A stretch of 64,000 bases of DNA from Utricularia gibba (taxonomy: Eukaryota > Streptophyta > Magnoliopsida > Lamiales > Lentibulariaceae). The notes under the pieces were generated by a model. It ran no database searches. It worked only from the letters and a program-made list of their open reading frames with translations, and was not told the DNA's origin. The position numbers and the translations under genes are program-made. The stretch is from the NCBI GenBank assembly GCA_002189035.1, contig NEEC01000020.1:1364001-1428000 (forward strand), read 5' to 3'. Below are positions 10,519 to 20,984 of the stretch, in pieces. Within the stretch, counting starts at the first letter, position 1; every line of letters begins with the position of its first letter.

Positions 10519-10898
10519 CACACAGACCCTTTGGATTGAGCAGATTTTAAAGCAGCAGTGTGATGATATCCCAGTCGTCGGTGCCACATTTGAGAGGAAT
10601 CAATTGCTGCGAGTGAGAATAGGTCCCTTGCGTGTCTGGCATTAATAGGAAACAGGCGGTTCACCATGGGAATCTTCAGCAGCAAGGTATGGTTTTGATC
10701 TAGTAGGGAGCAGGTATTATCTTCGAGACACAGTCTGAAGCCTTCTTCAATAAACTGCCCAGCACTTAATAGATTGTGTGATGCTTGAGGGATGTAAAAG
10801 ACGTCCTTGAGTTTGATTAACCGTTGATCTGTCTCAATGCATGCAGGCCCAATACCCTGAACAGGTATCACAATTCCATCAGCAATGGTCAGCGTCTT
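10519..10898 (-). pseudogene. Copia protease end and GAG-pre-integrase domain
   Basis: The frame continues from gag and reads IPVQGIGP, then LKDVFYIPQASHNLLSAGQ, the stretch that precedes the Copia integrase zinc finger, and MWHRRLGY with the conserved His. A TGA lies near 10896. It ends at the Gypsy insertion and resumes at 4837. Confidence 0.85.
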
Positions 10899-12011
10899 TC
10901 ATGTGACTTTAGTTAGAGAAGCAAAGATGGATGCATTATTGGCCAGGTGGTTGCTGAAGGCGCAGTCCATAAGCCAAGTAAGTTTGTGTCTGTGGTCTTT
11001 AATTTTGGAGAGTATAGTCTGACTGCACAGTGAGTAGATAGAAACCTTGGAAATCTTATTGATATCATCAGGTGATACATCGGTTAGTTTTGTGATTGAG
11101 CTCTCAGGCATGATTGATCCAGTATGAGAACCATTTGTTATTTGGTTCCTATTGCTGGGACATACCCTTTCTAAATGTCCTTTTGCAGCATAGACTATGC
11201 AGAATGCTTCTAGATTCCAGTAGCAGCTTACAAGTAAATGATTCTTCTGGGCGCAATAAGGGCAAGGTGGATAGGGCCCTTTCTTTTCCTTCTTGGCTGG
11301 TCGGAAAGAAGGTGTGCTGTAGGATTGAAGAGCAGCATCGCACGGAAAAGAGTTTGAGGTGAGTGAAGTTTTAAAGGCTGCTTCTTGGATACTTTCTTCG
11401 CTACGACTTTTCCTGCGAGCTTCAACATTTTTCAAGTGGGATAGTAATTGTTGTAGTGATAAGGTCTCGAGAAATCCTATAGCATCTAAGGATTCGATGA
11501 CTGCATCAAATTCCGCAGGTGCACGATGGATAACACGCGCTTTCAATTTGTATTCTTCCCGGTCATCAATCAGTTCTCCCAGCCTTTTCAGTTTTTCAAG
11601 ATTTTTGAGAAGCAGTTCAATGCTGGTCACAACCTCACCTTCTCGGAGTTTGAAGTTATACACCTGATTCCAGAGTACCTGAATTTCATTTTTTCAAACT
11701 TCCTTTTTTTCTTCGTATGTCTCCTGTAGGGTCAGCTAGGCTTCCCCTGGTGTTTTTCGAGTGATACATCAATATGCATCACCAACAACAGCAGAGGCAA
11801 GAACTGCTGAAGCTTGAATCTCTTTTGTATGATATTCTGTTTCTGCAAGTCGTTTTTCTTGAGGAGTTCCTTCGAAGCAAGGATCAGTGGCAATGAAGTT
11901 CCAGAAGCCATGAAGCTGCAGATAAATTTCCATCTTTGGAGCCCAGATATCGTAGTCTTTGCCATCAAATATGGGAGGTGTGATGTTGGTAGCAGATATG
12001 CCAGAGGCCAT
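10899..12011 (-). pseudogene. Copia gag, with premature stops
   Basis: The chosen start is MASGISATN at 12011. N-terminal gag motif IFDGKDYDIWAPKME is followed by a UBN2-like region and the zinc knuckle CPYCAQKNHLLVSC near 11250. A second knuckle-like motif (CIVYAAKGHLERVC) has Tyr where Cys is expected. The frame is continuous with the downstream pol but carries three in-frame stops near 11767, 11735 and 11702, two of them at places where related gags have Trp. Gag-pol here would have been a single polyprotein. Confidence 0.85.
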
Positions 12012-12143
12012 CGGATTGAGCTGCACACAGAGAGAGAGACACACACACAAGGATTGCGTACGGGTTATTAGGGTGAGCAGTACGTGAATGCTTGATACTC
12101 TGATGCATGTAGTGTGGCTCCCTTCTTCACGTTAGGTACACCA
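12012..12143 (-). other. Copia leader between LTR and gag
   Basis: The 132 bases between the right LTR and the gag start. A clear initiator-tRNA-Met primer site (TGGTATCAGAGC) is not present; the closest words are TGGTGTACC at the LTR edge and GCATCAGAGTATC near 12104 on the minus strand. Confidence 0.4.
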
Positions 12144-13795
12144 TGAAAGCGATTTGAAGGATATGAAATTTAATGTAGGTGTAGTATCTTGGCATAGGAG
12201 GATATTTGCATGAGTGATAACACATATATTTGAGTGATTGAGTGCATGGAAATTACTCATATTGTGCTATAAAAATCAAATTTTATTGCCCAATTCTATA
12301 TTTTTGCGCAGAGTATCGTAGTAATGTTATTTTAGTCTTAGTTGGGACTAAATTTTCGATTTAGTCCCAACCTTCTAATAGTTTCCTTCGAGCAATGCAT
12401 GTCGCAACACAAATCCCAAGGAGTCGAATATGAACAGTGTAGTGGCAGAGAAGGTGGCAGAAGTCTGAAAAGGAGTACACACAAAATCCAAAGAGATGAA
12501 AAGTGAGATTTTGGACAAAAAGGGGAACAAGATGGAAAGAGAAGGCAGATCTCCTCATTGGAGACTCACGAACAACTTTCTGAGAAGGTTTTCTGGGGGA
12601 GGAAGAAGGAGGAAGACGAACAGGAACTAAACTGATGCTTGAAGATTATTTTCTGCTTTCCAAAAATTATTACTCTTAGCTAGGAGTAGTTAGCGACGTT
12701 TCCAGCTTTCTGTTGAATTTTTAAGTTTCATGTTTGTTTATTTTCTGGTGGTCGACTGTAAGATGAGTAAAGTGTGGATGATGTTTTCTTTTCAACATTC
12801 ATTTATCTTAAGCATGAGAGGCTAAGCATCTAGGGAAGTGTCTTGGGATAAAAAGGGGAGAAATATGCTAATCCTTCTTTAGAACTAATCAACCATAAGT
12901 CACGCTATTTCCTTAACAAACCAGGATAGATTCAGGAGGGGGAGTAGTGAAACCCAACTTAACAACCCTAATTAGAGGTAGACCAAAGATAAAGGGGAAA
13001 ATAAGAATCCGGATAGACCTAGATTTTTGTGTGTTAGTTGTATGAGCTATGGTTTGTGTGAGCTTGTTTAGTGATAAGCATACATCCTCTAGGAGTCCCA
13101 AGGCATCACCCATTTCATTCCAAAAACAACCGTATTCCAAAACTTTTCATTTTTTCTTTACTGCATTACATCCTTAGTCCTAGTTAAAACCAATTTTACC
13201 AACGTGATACTGATTCCTTGCATTAACCTTCACATAGCAAGCACCTAGCTCCTTGTATTCGACCCTAATCACTATGCTCATAATTTTTTTATGTTTAAAG
13301 GTGTATTAGGTTATAAATTTATTTGATAGGAGAAATTTTCATTTAACGACATTACAAAATTTTTCGTATATCAATGAGCAGTTTTTGTATTGAACGTAAT
13401 GCAACAAAGCTTTTCTCTACAGCTTGTGGTTCTTCAATACATGGTATTTATAGACTCCAACTAAAAATAGCCGTTGTTGAAGGAGCCATTGTACCCGTTA
13501 CTGTCATTATGGCTACCTTAGTAGTCTTCCCTTCTACGATTAGCATCCTTGAGTAGCGTCAAGATACTGTCGGTTGGGCTTGCTGGGAGAAGCCCATCCT
13601 TTCGATAATTTTCCTGTTGAATAGTCCATTTGGCAGCATTGGGGTCCATTATGATGAAGCCCATATCTGAGTTCAATCTTTTCTTTCGACTATTGGAAGC
13701 ATCACGGCGACTTCGACTTTCCTCCGGGTTCTCACACCTCATCTCTGCTTCATCTTTACACAATCTTGCCGTGGCTTGATCATTCTTAGCCTTCA
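12144..13795 (-). repeat. Copia 5' LTR (right LTR), split by a solo LTR
   Basis: Two parts, 12144-12214 and 13379-13795, together match the left LTR at 906-1366. The gap between them is filled by the solo LTR 12215-13373. The outer end, TGAAGGCTAAG on the minus strand, is the same as at the left LTR. Confidence 0.82.
12215..13373 (+). mobile_element. Solo LTR, 1,159 bp, TSD ATGAG
   Basis: Begins TGATAACACATAT and ends CGTATATCA, flanked by the perfect duplication ATGAG (12210-12214 and 13374-13378). Removing it and one ATGAG restores the match to the left Copia LTR. The TGATAACAC start and internal wording (GGTTATAAATTTATTTGATAGG near the end) link it to the LTR-like pieces at 22735-25005, 46.8-47.7 kb and 55.5-56.7 kb. 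No coding capacity. Confidence 0.92.
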
Positions 13796-14088
13796 ACTTC
13801 AAGATTTGAAGGCAGATGAGGCACCCTTTGCTTTGCTTTTTCGTAGCTAAACATTGAAAAGAATGCTCCAAATCTGCCTTTCCATTAGCCCCGCTTGTTG
13901 TCTAAAAGCAGCAGCAGCAGCAATGTGCTGAACTGGCCTACCCATATTTTATTTTCTCCCCACCCAGACATGGATGTCTGTGCTGTCCTTGACTTGAGTT
14001 GAGGACCTGAATTCCTACATTTTGGAACGGAGCTGTGCGGTTCCTGGATTCGTTTCTGTGAGAGAAATTGAGGGGGATTTGGTTTTAG
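13796..14088 (+). other. Likely 5' leader of the GRAS pseudogene
   Basis: No coding frame. It contains a (GCA)n run near 13911-13922 and leads straight into the HAM-like ATG at 14089, so it is probably the old untranslated leader. Inference from position. Confidence 0.4.
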
Positions 14089-14690
14089 ATGAAGGAGATG
14101 CCCTTGCCCTTTGAGTTTCAGGGGAAGGGAGTGCTGAACTTGGAGCTAATTGTGAAAAACCAAGGCTTTTTCTCGAGTAGTTGGGCTGAGTTGTACCAGG
14201 GGAATTGCTTCTTCAACAATGGTTTTGGGGAATTTGCCACCCATGTAGCAAATGGCAGCCGCAAGACTCAACCATTGACACGAGCACGAATGCTTGGGAA
14301 CCTGGCTCCGGGCACCTCCCCATTACTGCCTCTCTTGTGATTGGAGACGCCATAGCCGGAATCGAAGAACACCCGCAGAGATTTGCCCTGGAGGACTGGC
14401 ATACTGTATTTTCCGAGTCTGCTGCTGTGTCTCCCAGTCAAGAGCAGTCTATTCTCCGGTAGTTTATGGGTGACGTGGAAGACCCTGCTGTAGGGAACCT
14501 GAACAAGGTCCTTCAAATTGGCCGCAGCGGCGGCGGCGGCGGCGGTAGTATAATGCCACCAGCTGAGTTTGATTTTAGCGGTCTCCACTGGTGTGTGGAT
14601 CAAGGTTTTGCTGGAAACCTTTACAACCAGTTAATCCGTACCCACCGAGTCACACAATTCATTTTAAACTCGATGGGTTCGACCCCTAAC
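14089..14690 (+). pseudogene. HAM/SCL6-type GRAS regulator, 5' fragment
   Basis: The first frame gives MKEMPLPFEFQGKGVL, the N-terminal signature of HAIRY MERISTEM (SCL6/22/27) GRAS proteins. After a frame change near 14230-14280 it continues with ALEDWHTVFSESAA, SPSQEQSILR and MGDVEDP, which precede the GRAS domain in that subfamily. A TAG at 14461-14463 sits where these proteins have Trp (RW.MGD). A poly-Gly run (GCG repeats, 14523-14545) follows. Similarity ends before the GRAS domain, near 14640-14690, so the DNA-binding and SHR-interacting regions and the miR171 site are missing. In living plants the family maintains meristems. This copy is dead. Confidence 0.8.
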
Positions 14691-14739
14691 CTAGTGACCA
14701 CCCCTTATTAAGGGTATTCACATAAATTAATGATAAGAG

Positions 14740-14911
14740 ATAAGCGATGTGATGCGGCCGCAGTATATTCATCTGAGAAAATGAACCTTGATCTCGCTGA
14801 TAAATCAAATGCTCTAACTCACTATTGCTATGAGACAATCTAAACTCTCTAATAAAATTTACAAGAGCTGTCGATGATGTTCCTAAACCCGTAGCAGGAT
14901 GTGCAGATGGA
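14740..14911. repeat. SAUR 3'-flank repeat, copy 1
   Basis: The wording CAGTATATTCATCTGA..AAATGAACCTT..ATCTC and GATGAGACAATCTA recurs near 17160-17290, 18730-18870 and 20840-20960, each time beside SAUR cluster sequence. It marks the edge of the duplicated unit. Confidence 0.7.
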
Positions 14912-15175
14912 CTACAATTGGGATGTCACTTCCAGAAAGAAATCGTGACTGCAAGGAATGGTGATCCCACCCATTGGATGGCTGAATCCGTACCCTTCTT
15001 CCACCGGGTGCAATAACAACTCTTGGAACAAAGGCTCATTCAAGTAGGAGATCGGGATCACGAATCGCTTCTTTTCGTTCTCCCCAACGTACACTGCGAG
15101 ATGCCCTTTGGGGACTTCAGATGGGGATTTCCTTCCACCAGACAATGTTCTTCGAAGCACTTGACCGATCGCCAT
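14912..15175 (-). CDS. SAUR protein, pair 1 left
   Basis: An intronless 87-residue small auxin-up RNA protein. The core motif [21 protein letters not shown] (residues about 21-41) is followed by [13 protein letters not shown] and the C-terminal [12 protein letters not shown]. SAURs act mainly by binding and inhibiting PP2C.D phosphatases at the plasma membrane, which raises H+-ATPase activity and cell expansion. It faces 15691-15954 head to head across a 515-bp palindromic promoter. It differs from its partners at a few residues (GGRKSP, EEGYGF, SHDFF). The frame is intact and likely functional. Confidence 0.93.
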   Translation of the reverse strand: MAIGQVLRRTLSGGRKSPSEVPKGHLAVYVGENEKKRFVIPISYLNEPLFQELLLHPVEEGYGFSHPMGGITIPCSHDFFLEVTSQL

Positions 15176-15690
15176 AGAATCAGGGTTAGCAGTTCGCTAC
15201 AAGATCACAAGAAAGAATAATTGCTGAAGTTAGAGTGGTATGCAAATGAGCAGCATGTAGCTAATATATACGGGTCTTGGAGGAGGCAGTGGCCATGTGG
15301 AGTGAATTGCTGATGATGGGTAGTTGAAGGATGGGGAAAGAAGCACATGAAGGAGCACATGCCATTGTCCTTCTCCACGAATCATTTGTTTGGAATCCGA
15401 CAAAGAGGTTCCCCACATTACTCACCGCACTCCGCCAACTTGACAATGTAGGAAACTTCATTGTCGGATCCCAAACAAATGATTCGTTGAGCAAGATAAT
15501 CGCATGTGCTCTCTCATGTGCTTCTTTCCCCATCCTTCAACTACCCATCATCAGCAATTAACTCCACATGCCCAGTGCCTCCTCCACATCCGTATATAAT
15601 GGGCACATACTGCTCATTTGTACATCACCCTAACTTCAGCAATAACTCCTTTCTTGTGATCCTCTTGCAAACTGCATTTTCCCTGATTCT
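15176..15690. promoter_or_regulatory. Palindromic bidirectional SAUR promoter, pair 1
   Basis: The left half is a diverged reverse complement of the right half, centred near 15432, exactly midway between the two start codons. Mirror-image motifs: the ARF-type word TGTCGG at 15462-15467 and its complement CCGACA at 15397-15402; two CACATG words at 15344 and 15356 mirrored as CATGTG at 15503 and 15515 (bHLH/PIF-type E-boxes); TATATAA at 15593 and a TATATA element near 15263. Binding is inferred from known motif preferences. Confidence 0.75.
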
Positions 15691-15954
15691 ATGGCGATCG
15701 GTCAGGTGCTTCGAAGAACATTGTCTGGTGAAAGGAAATCCCCATCTGAAGTCCCAAAAGGGCATCTCGCAGTGTACGTTGGGGAGAACGAAAAGAAGCG
15801 ATTCGTGATCCCGATCTCCTACTTGAATGAGCCTTTGTTCCAAGAGTTGTTATTGCAGCCGTTGGAAGAAGAGTACGGATTCAGCCATCCAATGGGTGGC
15901 ATCACCATTCCTTGCAGTCACAATTTCTTTCTGGAAGTGACATCGCAATTGTAG
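15691..15954 (+). CDS. SAUR protein, pair 1 right
   Basis: Intronless, 87 residues, with the SAUR core ([38 protein letters not shown]). It starts [18 protein letters not shown]; a TATA-like TATATAA lies 92 bases before the ATG. It is almost the same protein as the other four in the cluster, which points to recent duplication or gene conversion. Expected role: auxin-induced growth through PP2C.D inhibition (family knowledge). Confidence 0.93.
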   Translation: MAIGQVLRRTLSGERKSPSEVPKGHLAVYVGENEKKRFVIPISYLNEPLFQELLLQPLEEEYGFSHPMGGITIPCSHNFFLEVTSQL

Positions 15955-17340
15955 TCCATCTGCACATCCTGCTACAGGCTTAGGAACATCATCGATAGCC
16001 TTTGTAAATTTTTTTAGAGAGATAGATTGTCTCATCGCAATGGTGAGTTAGAGCACATGATTTATGAGTGAGATCCAGGTTCAATTTTCCAGATGAATAC
16101 ACTGCTGCCGCTTCATATTTCAACCCAGATATCAAATATTATTTTTTTAAAGATTTGCTCGACTGAGTTGAATCCGGTGGATCGGTTGTGATTGAACGCG
16201 CACCTTATGTTTATGACAATACATAATCTTATCACTCACAAGCAATCGAGGTTCTGAACTATAATCAATTCATCAGAGAGGTTTAGGAGAGGCCGTTGAA
16301 AAGACAGGCACGTGGGCATATGGGTGGTGGTGGGCAATGCATGGGAAACCTCTGGGGTGATTGGCGAAAACGGCCAAGTAGCCAGAGAAAGCAGCCGAGC
16401 ATCGGTCGGAGGATGGGGGCAGAAGGTAGACGATCGATTGGTAGGTAGAGCCATCACCAAACAAAAAGTTTTTATTTGAATAATAATCATTCTGAAAATA
16501 CAAAATTACAAAATCAACTCCTTCAATATTTTTTTAAATAATAAATTAAAATTTAATAAAAATAATCAATATATAAAATATTAAAAAAAAAAATACAACA
16601 AAGAACAATAAAAGATTTATATTTATATTAATTGATGTACAATATATTCAAAAAATGATCAAAAAATATTGTCTTACTTCTGTATTTTAATAAAAAAAAT
16701 ACCATAACTACGTATTTATAAACAATTATTTAGATAAGAACGAAATATTTGGAAAAAATGAATTCGTTATTAAAACAATATATAAAATAATTATTGGTAA
16801 AATATATTTTTAAAGACATGTTTAAAGAAACAAATTGTTTTTTAAATTTTTTACCCTGTTGAAATAAATTAATTCACAATTTATTAATATTTTCATTCTT
16901 TATTAAAAAAAATCTTGAATTTTCTTAATATAATTTAAATAAAAAATCCTTAATACAATTTTCAACCATAATATATCTATATGTATTGATTTTTTAGAAA
17001 GTCGTAAAATCTTCCAATGCTCATTACTACATGTATTGATATTTTAAGCCAAGGTTACTCATATTGAAATGTTCACATGTAATTAGACATGTTGTCCATT
17101 TCATATAATTCTTCTAAATGGAATCGAATATACTCATAATGAATTATTGTCTATTTGTGTCATCTGTAAAATTGAACCTTGATCTCACTCATAGATCATA
17201 TGCTTTAACTCATCATTGTGATGAGACAATCTATCTCTCTAATAAAATTTACAAGAGCTATTGATAATGTTCCTAAGCCCCTAGCAGCATGTGCACACGG
17301 ACATCAAGTAGACTTAATCTCTTTCCCCAACTTAGAGGTA
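15955..17340. repeat. Duplicated spacer downstream of SAUR pair 1
   Basis: Non-coding, AT-rich. It matches 19924-20990 in the same order and orientation: the GTAGACGATCGAT word near 16425 recurs near 20268, and the AATATTTGGAAAAAA region near 16745 recurs near 20477. Copy 1 has extra AT-rich sequence near 16505-16600. No gene is supported. Confidence 0.8.
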
Positions 17341-18729
17341 AGGTTACTTGGAAGGAAGTGAAGTTACTTTTTCTTCGCTCTCACACTAGTCCTTGAGTCT
17401 GATACAACTATTGGTTTAAGTAAAGTTTCAACTCTATTGTGGGAAGGAAATTCTGAAATGTTGTGATATTTTTGATGGAGGGTTGTCCTAGGAATGATGG
17501 GTTATAAAAATGTGCCTAGTTTGTGGTTTTCATGTATTTTGTGACATCGTTACGTCTCCTAACCATTGCATCTCCCATCTCTTAAAAAAAGAGAGAATTT
17601 TGGGATTTTATCTTTCACTGTTTTTTAATTCTAAAAATACTTTATGAAATATACTTAGAGGATGTTCTAATCATCTTTTCATTTTTCATTTTTCTTCTCC
17701 TTAGAATGAGAAGTAATAGAGATTTCATCATTTTAAGAAGTAAAATGCATGTATAACATATTCTATTTAAGAAGGAGAATGCAAATTTAATAAAAATATA
17801 AATTGTATTTTTGTTCTAATAATAAAATGTATTTTTTAAATATCTACGATGACACATATGGGTGTATGAAAAACATATAATATTTTGGAAATACATTTCT
17901 AGGCGTCCATATGAAATATTATGTATGTCTGGAAAATATATCATTTTTTAAAACAAAATTTTCTAGTTACCAACAAGAGATTTTGTGAGTGACTAGAGAA
18001 TATATAAGATTTATAAAAATACATTTTCGGTCATCCACATAACCAGTATAGGTGCCCGACAAAAATGTTTAAAAAAATTGTGTATTTATTGTGATATGGC
18101 TTTGTTGTTTTTTAATGAATTAAGAAAACTGTGGGCAGAAAACCAAATTCATCTATTATTTTTTAGCAACTCACAAAAAACATACAGAACATCATCTTAC
18201 ACTGTCTTCTCTAGTGAAATTTCACTCACCCTTTTGGATCTTCTCAAGGTATTTTTCATATTCTTTTCTCTTGTTCAAAGAGGTTACCGAGTAACTCTAA
18301 TCTATCTATTAGATTAGAGTTATTTAATGACAAATACATATTTGAGCCTATGATTTAAATCACAAATATTTTATTATTTTTGGATCATTAAATCAAAAAT
18401 ACATATGATTTAATGATTTATTTGAGCCTAAATAATTATTACAACAAACATGACGAATAATGAGTTGCAAACTACTCAATTCAGTCCATAGCAGAGTTCA
18501 TTGGAAATGATTAAAATGATGTATATCATATAATCTTATTTACGTATGATATAAATTGAGCATTTTTTGTTTTGTACATAAAGACAAATATAGTTTAATT
18601 AATAATCTACACCAATCCAATATATACAGTGTGCGTTCACCCACAATCGATCCATGGGATTCAACTCAGTCGAGCAAATATTTAAAAAAAAAAGAAACAA
18701 TCTTTGCAATCTGGGTTTCAATCTGAAGC
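17341..18729. other. AT-rich spacer without recognised gene
   Basis: Unique within the window. I see scattered poly-A/T runs and no supported gene. A 79-codon frame at 18078-18317 has no recognisable motif. Confidence 0.5.
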
Positions 18730-18885
18730 GGAAGCAGTATATTCATCTAAAAAAATGAACCTTCATCTCAGTCATAAATGATATCCTCTAGCTCACCATT
18801 GTGATGAGACAATGTATCTCTCTAATAAAATTTACAAGATGCTATCAATAATCTTCCTAAGCCCGTAGCAGCATCTGCAGATGGA

Positions 18886-19149
18886 CTACAATTGGGATGT
18901 CACTTCCAGAAAGAAATTGTGACTGCAAGGAATGGTGATGCCACCCATTGCATGGCTGAATCCGTACTCTTCTTCCACCGGGTGCAACAACAACTCTTGG
19001 AACAAAGGCTCATTCAAGTACGAGATCGGGATCACGAATCGCCTCTTTTCGTTCTCCCCGACGTACACTGCGAGGTGTCCTTTGGGGACTTCAGATGGGG
19101 ATTTCCTTTCACCAGACAATGTTCTTCGAAGTACTTGACCGATCGCCAT
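18886..19149 (-). CDS. SAUR protein, pair 2 left
   Basis: Intronless, 87 residues, with the SAUR core [18 protein letters not shown] and C-terminal [12 protein letters not shown]. It differs from the pair 1 right protein at a handful of positions (KRRF for KKRF, HAMGG for HPMGG). It faces 19660-19923 across a second palindromic promoter. Same expected function as the other SAURs: auxin-linked cell expansion. Confidence 0.93.
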   Translation of the reverse strand: MAIGQVLRRTLSGERKSPSEVPKGHLAVYVGENEKRRFVIPISYLNEPLFQELLLHPVEEEYGFSHAMGGITIPCSHNFFLEVTSQL

Positions 19150-19659
19150 AGAATCAGGGAAAATGCAGTTTGCAAGAGGATCACAAGAAAGGAGTTATCG
19201 CTGGTGATGTGCAAATGGGCAGTATGTGGCAAATATATACGGGTGTTGGAGGAGGCAGTGGGCATGTGGAGTGAATTGCTGATGATGGGTGGTTGAAGGA
19301 TGGGGAAAGAAGCACATGAAGGAGCACATGCCATTGCCCTTCTCCACGAATCATTTGTTTGGAATCCGACAAAGAGGTTCCCTACATTGCTCTGCGCACT
19401 CCGCCAACTTGACAATGTAGGAAACCTCATCGTCGGATCCCAAGCAAATGATTCGCGGAGAAGGACAATCGCATGTGCTCTCTCATGTGCTTCTTTCCCC
19501 ACCCTTCAACTACCCATCATCAGCAATTCACTCCACATGGCCACTGCCTCCTCCAACATCCGTATATAATGGGCACATACTACTCATTTGCACATCACCC
19601 TAACTTCAGCAATAACTCTTTCTTGTGATCTTCTTGCAAACTGCATTTCCCCTGATTCT
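19150..19659. promoter_or_regulatory. Palindromic bidirectional SAUR promoter, pair 2
   Basis: Same design as pair 1, centred near 19404. CCGACA is kept at 19366-19371, but the mirror site reads CGTCGG at 19431-19436, having lost the first T of TGTCGG. TATATAA lies at 19563, 97 bases before the right-hand ATG. CACATG-type words are conserved in both arms. Confidence 0.72.
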
Positions 19660-19923
19660 ATGGCGATCGGTCATGTGCTTCGAAGAACATTGTCTGGTGA
19701 ACGGAAATCCCCATCTGAAGTCCCCAAAGGGCATCTCGCAGTGTACGTTGGGGAGAACGAAAAGAGGCGATTCGTGATCCCGATCTCCTACTTGAATGAG
19801 CCTTTGTTCCAGGAGTTGTTATTGCAGCCTTTGGAAGAAGAGTACGGATTCAGGCATCCAATGGGTGGGATCACCATTCCTTGCAGTCACCATTTCTTTC
19901 TGGAAGTGACATCCCAATTGTAG
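19660..19923 (+). CDS. SAUR protein, pair 2 right
   Basis: Intronless, 87 residues from [16 protein letters not shown]. An in-frame upstream Met at 19588 exists, but the start at 19660 matches all other copies and follows the TATA element at a similar distance. Core SAUR motifs are intact; it has HHFFLEV where others have HNFF. Same expected function as its neighbours. Confidence 0.93.
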   Translation: MAIGHVLRRTLSGERKSPSEVPKGHLAVYVGENEKRRFVIPISYLNEPLFQELLLQPLEEEYGFRHPMGGITIPCSHHFFLEVTSQL

Positions 19924-20984
19924 TCCATCTGCACATCCTGCTGCGGGTTTAGGAAGATTATCGATAGCTCTTGTAAATTTCATTAGAGAATATGATTTAT
20001 AGTGAGATGAAGGTTCAATTTTCCAGATGAATATACTGCTAATTCTTCATATCCCTTATTTATAAAAAGCATATTACATATTATCACTCAGTCACAAACA
20101 ATCGAGGTTCTGAACTATAATCAATTCATCAGAGAGGAGGTTTGGGAGAGGCGGTTGAAAAGATAGGCACGTGGGCAGTGTACGGTAAACCCGTCGGGTA
20201 ATGGCGAAAGCGGCCAAGTAGCCAGAGCAAGCAGCCGAGCATCGGTCAGACGATGGGGGCAGAAGGTAGACGATCGATAGGTAGGTAGAACCATCACCAA
20301 ACAAATATTTTTTATTTGAAGAATAATCATTCTAAAAATAATAAAAGATTTATATTTATATTAATTGATGCACAATATATTCAAAAAATGATCAAAAAAT
20401 ATTGTCTTACTTCTGTATTTTAATAAAAAAAATAGCATAACTATGTATTTATAAACAATTATTTAGACAAGAACGAAATATTTGGAAAAAAATGAATTCG
20501 TTGGAAAACAATATATAAAATAATTATTGGTAAAATATATTTTCAAAGACATATTTAAAGAAAAAAATTATTTTTAAAATTTTTTTACCCTGTTGAAATA
20601 AATTAATTTCTTTATATAATTTAAATAAAAAAATCCTGAATACAAATTTCTATCATAATATAACTATATGTATTGATTTTTTAGAAACTCGTATAATCAT
20701 CCATGCTCATTACTACGTGTACTGACATTTTGAGCCAAGGTTACTCACATTGAAATGTTTACATGTAACTAGACATGTCCATTTCATATAATTCTTGTAA
20801 ATGGAATCGAATATAATCATAATAGATTATTGTCTCGTTGTGTCATATGGAAAACTGAACCTTGATCTCACTCATAAATTGTATGCTTTAACTCATCATT
20901 GTGATGAGATAATCTATCTCTCTAATAAAATATACAAAGGCTATCGATGATCTCCCTAAGCCTGTAGCAGGATGTGCAGATGGA
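19924..20984. repeat. Duplicated spacer downstream of SAUR pair 2
   Basis: Second copy of 15955-17340, shortened by internal deletions. It ends in the same GATGAGA.AATCTATCTCTCTAATAAAAT edge repeat and leads directly into the fifth SAUR. Confidence 0.8.

Noticed and set aside
4838-10523. A perfect 5-bp target duplication for the Gypsy element
   Set aside because: CACAC is present on both sides, but three extra A residues lie before the TG end at the left, and the site sits in a CA repeat, so exact ends cannot be fixed.
14268-14603. 111-codon minus frame with an Ala run
   Set aside because: Shadow of the HAM-like pseudogene; the Ala run is the reverse of its GCG repeat.
16236-16490. Minus-strand frame, repeated at 20092-20330
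   Set aside because: The repeat comes from duplication of the spacer. The two copies differ by frame-changing indels, so no protein is conserved.
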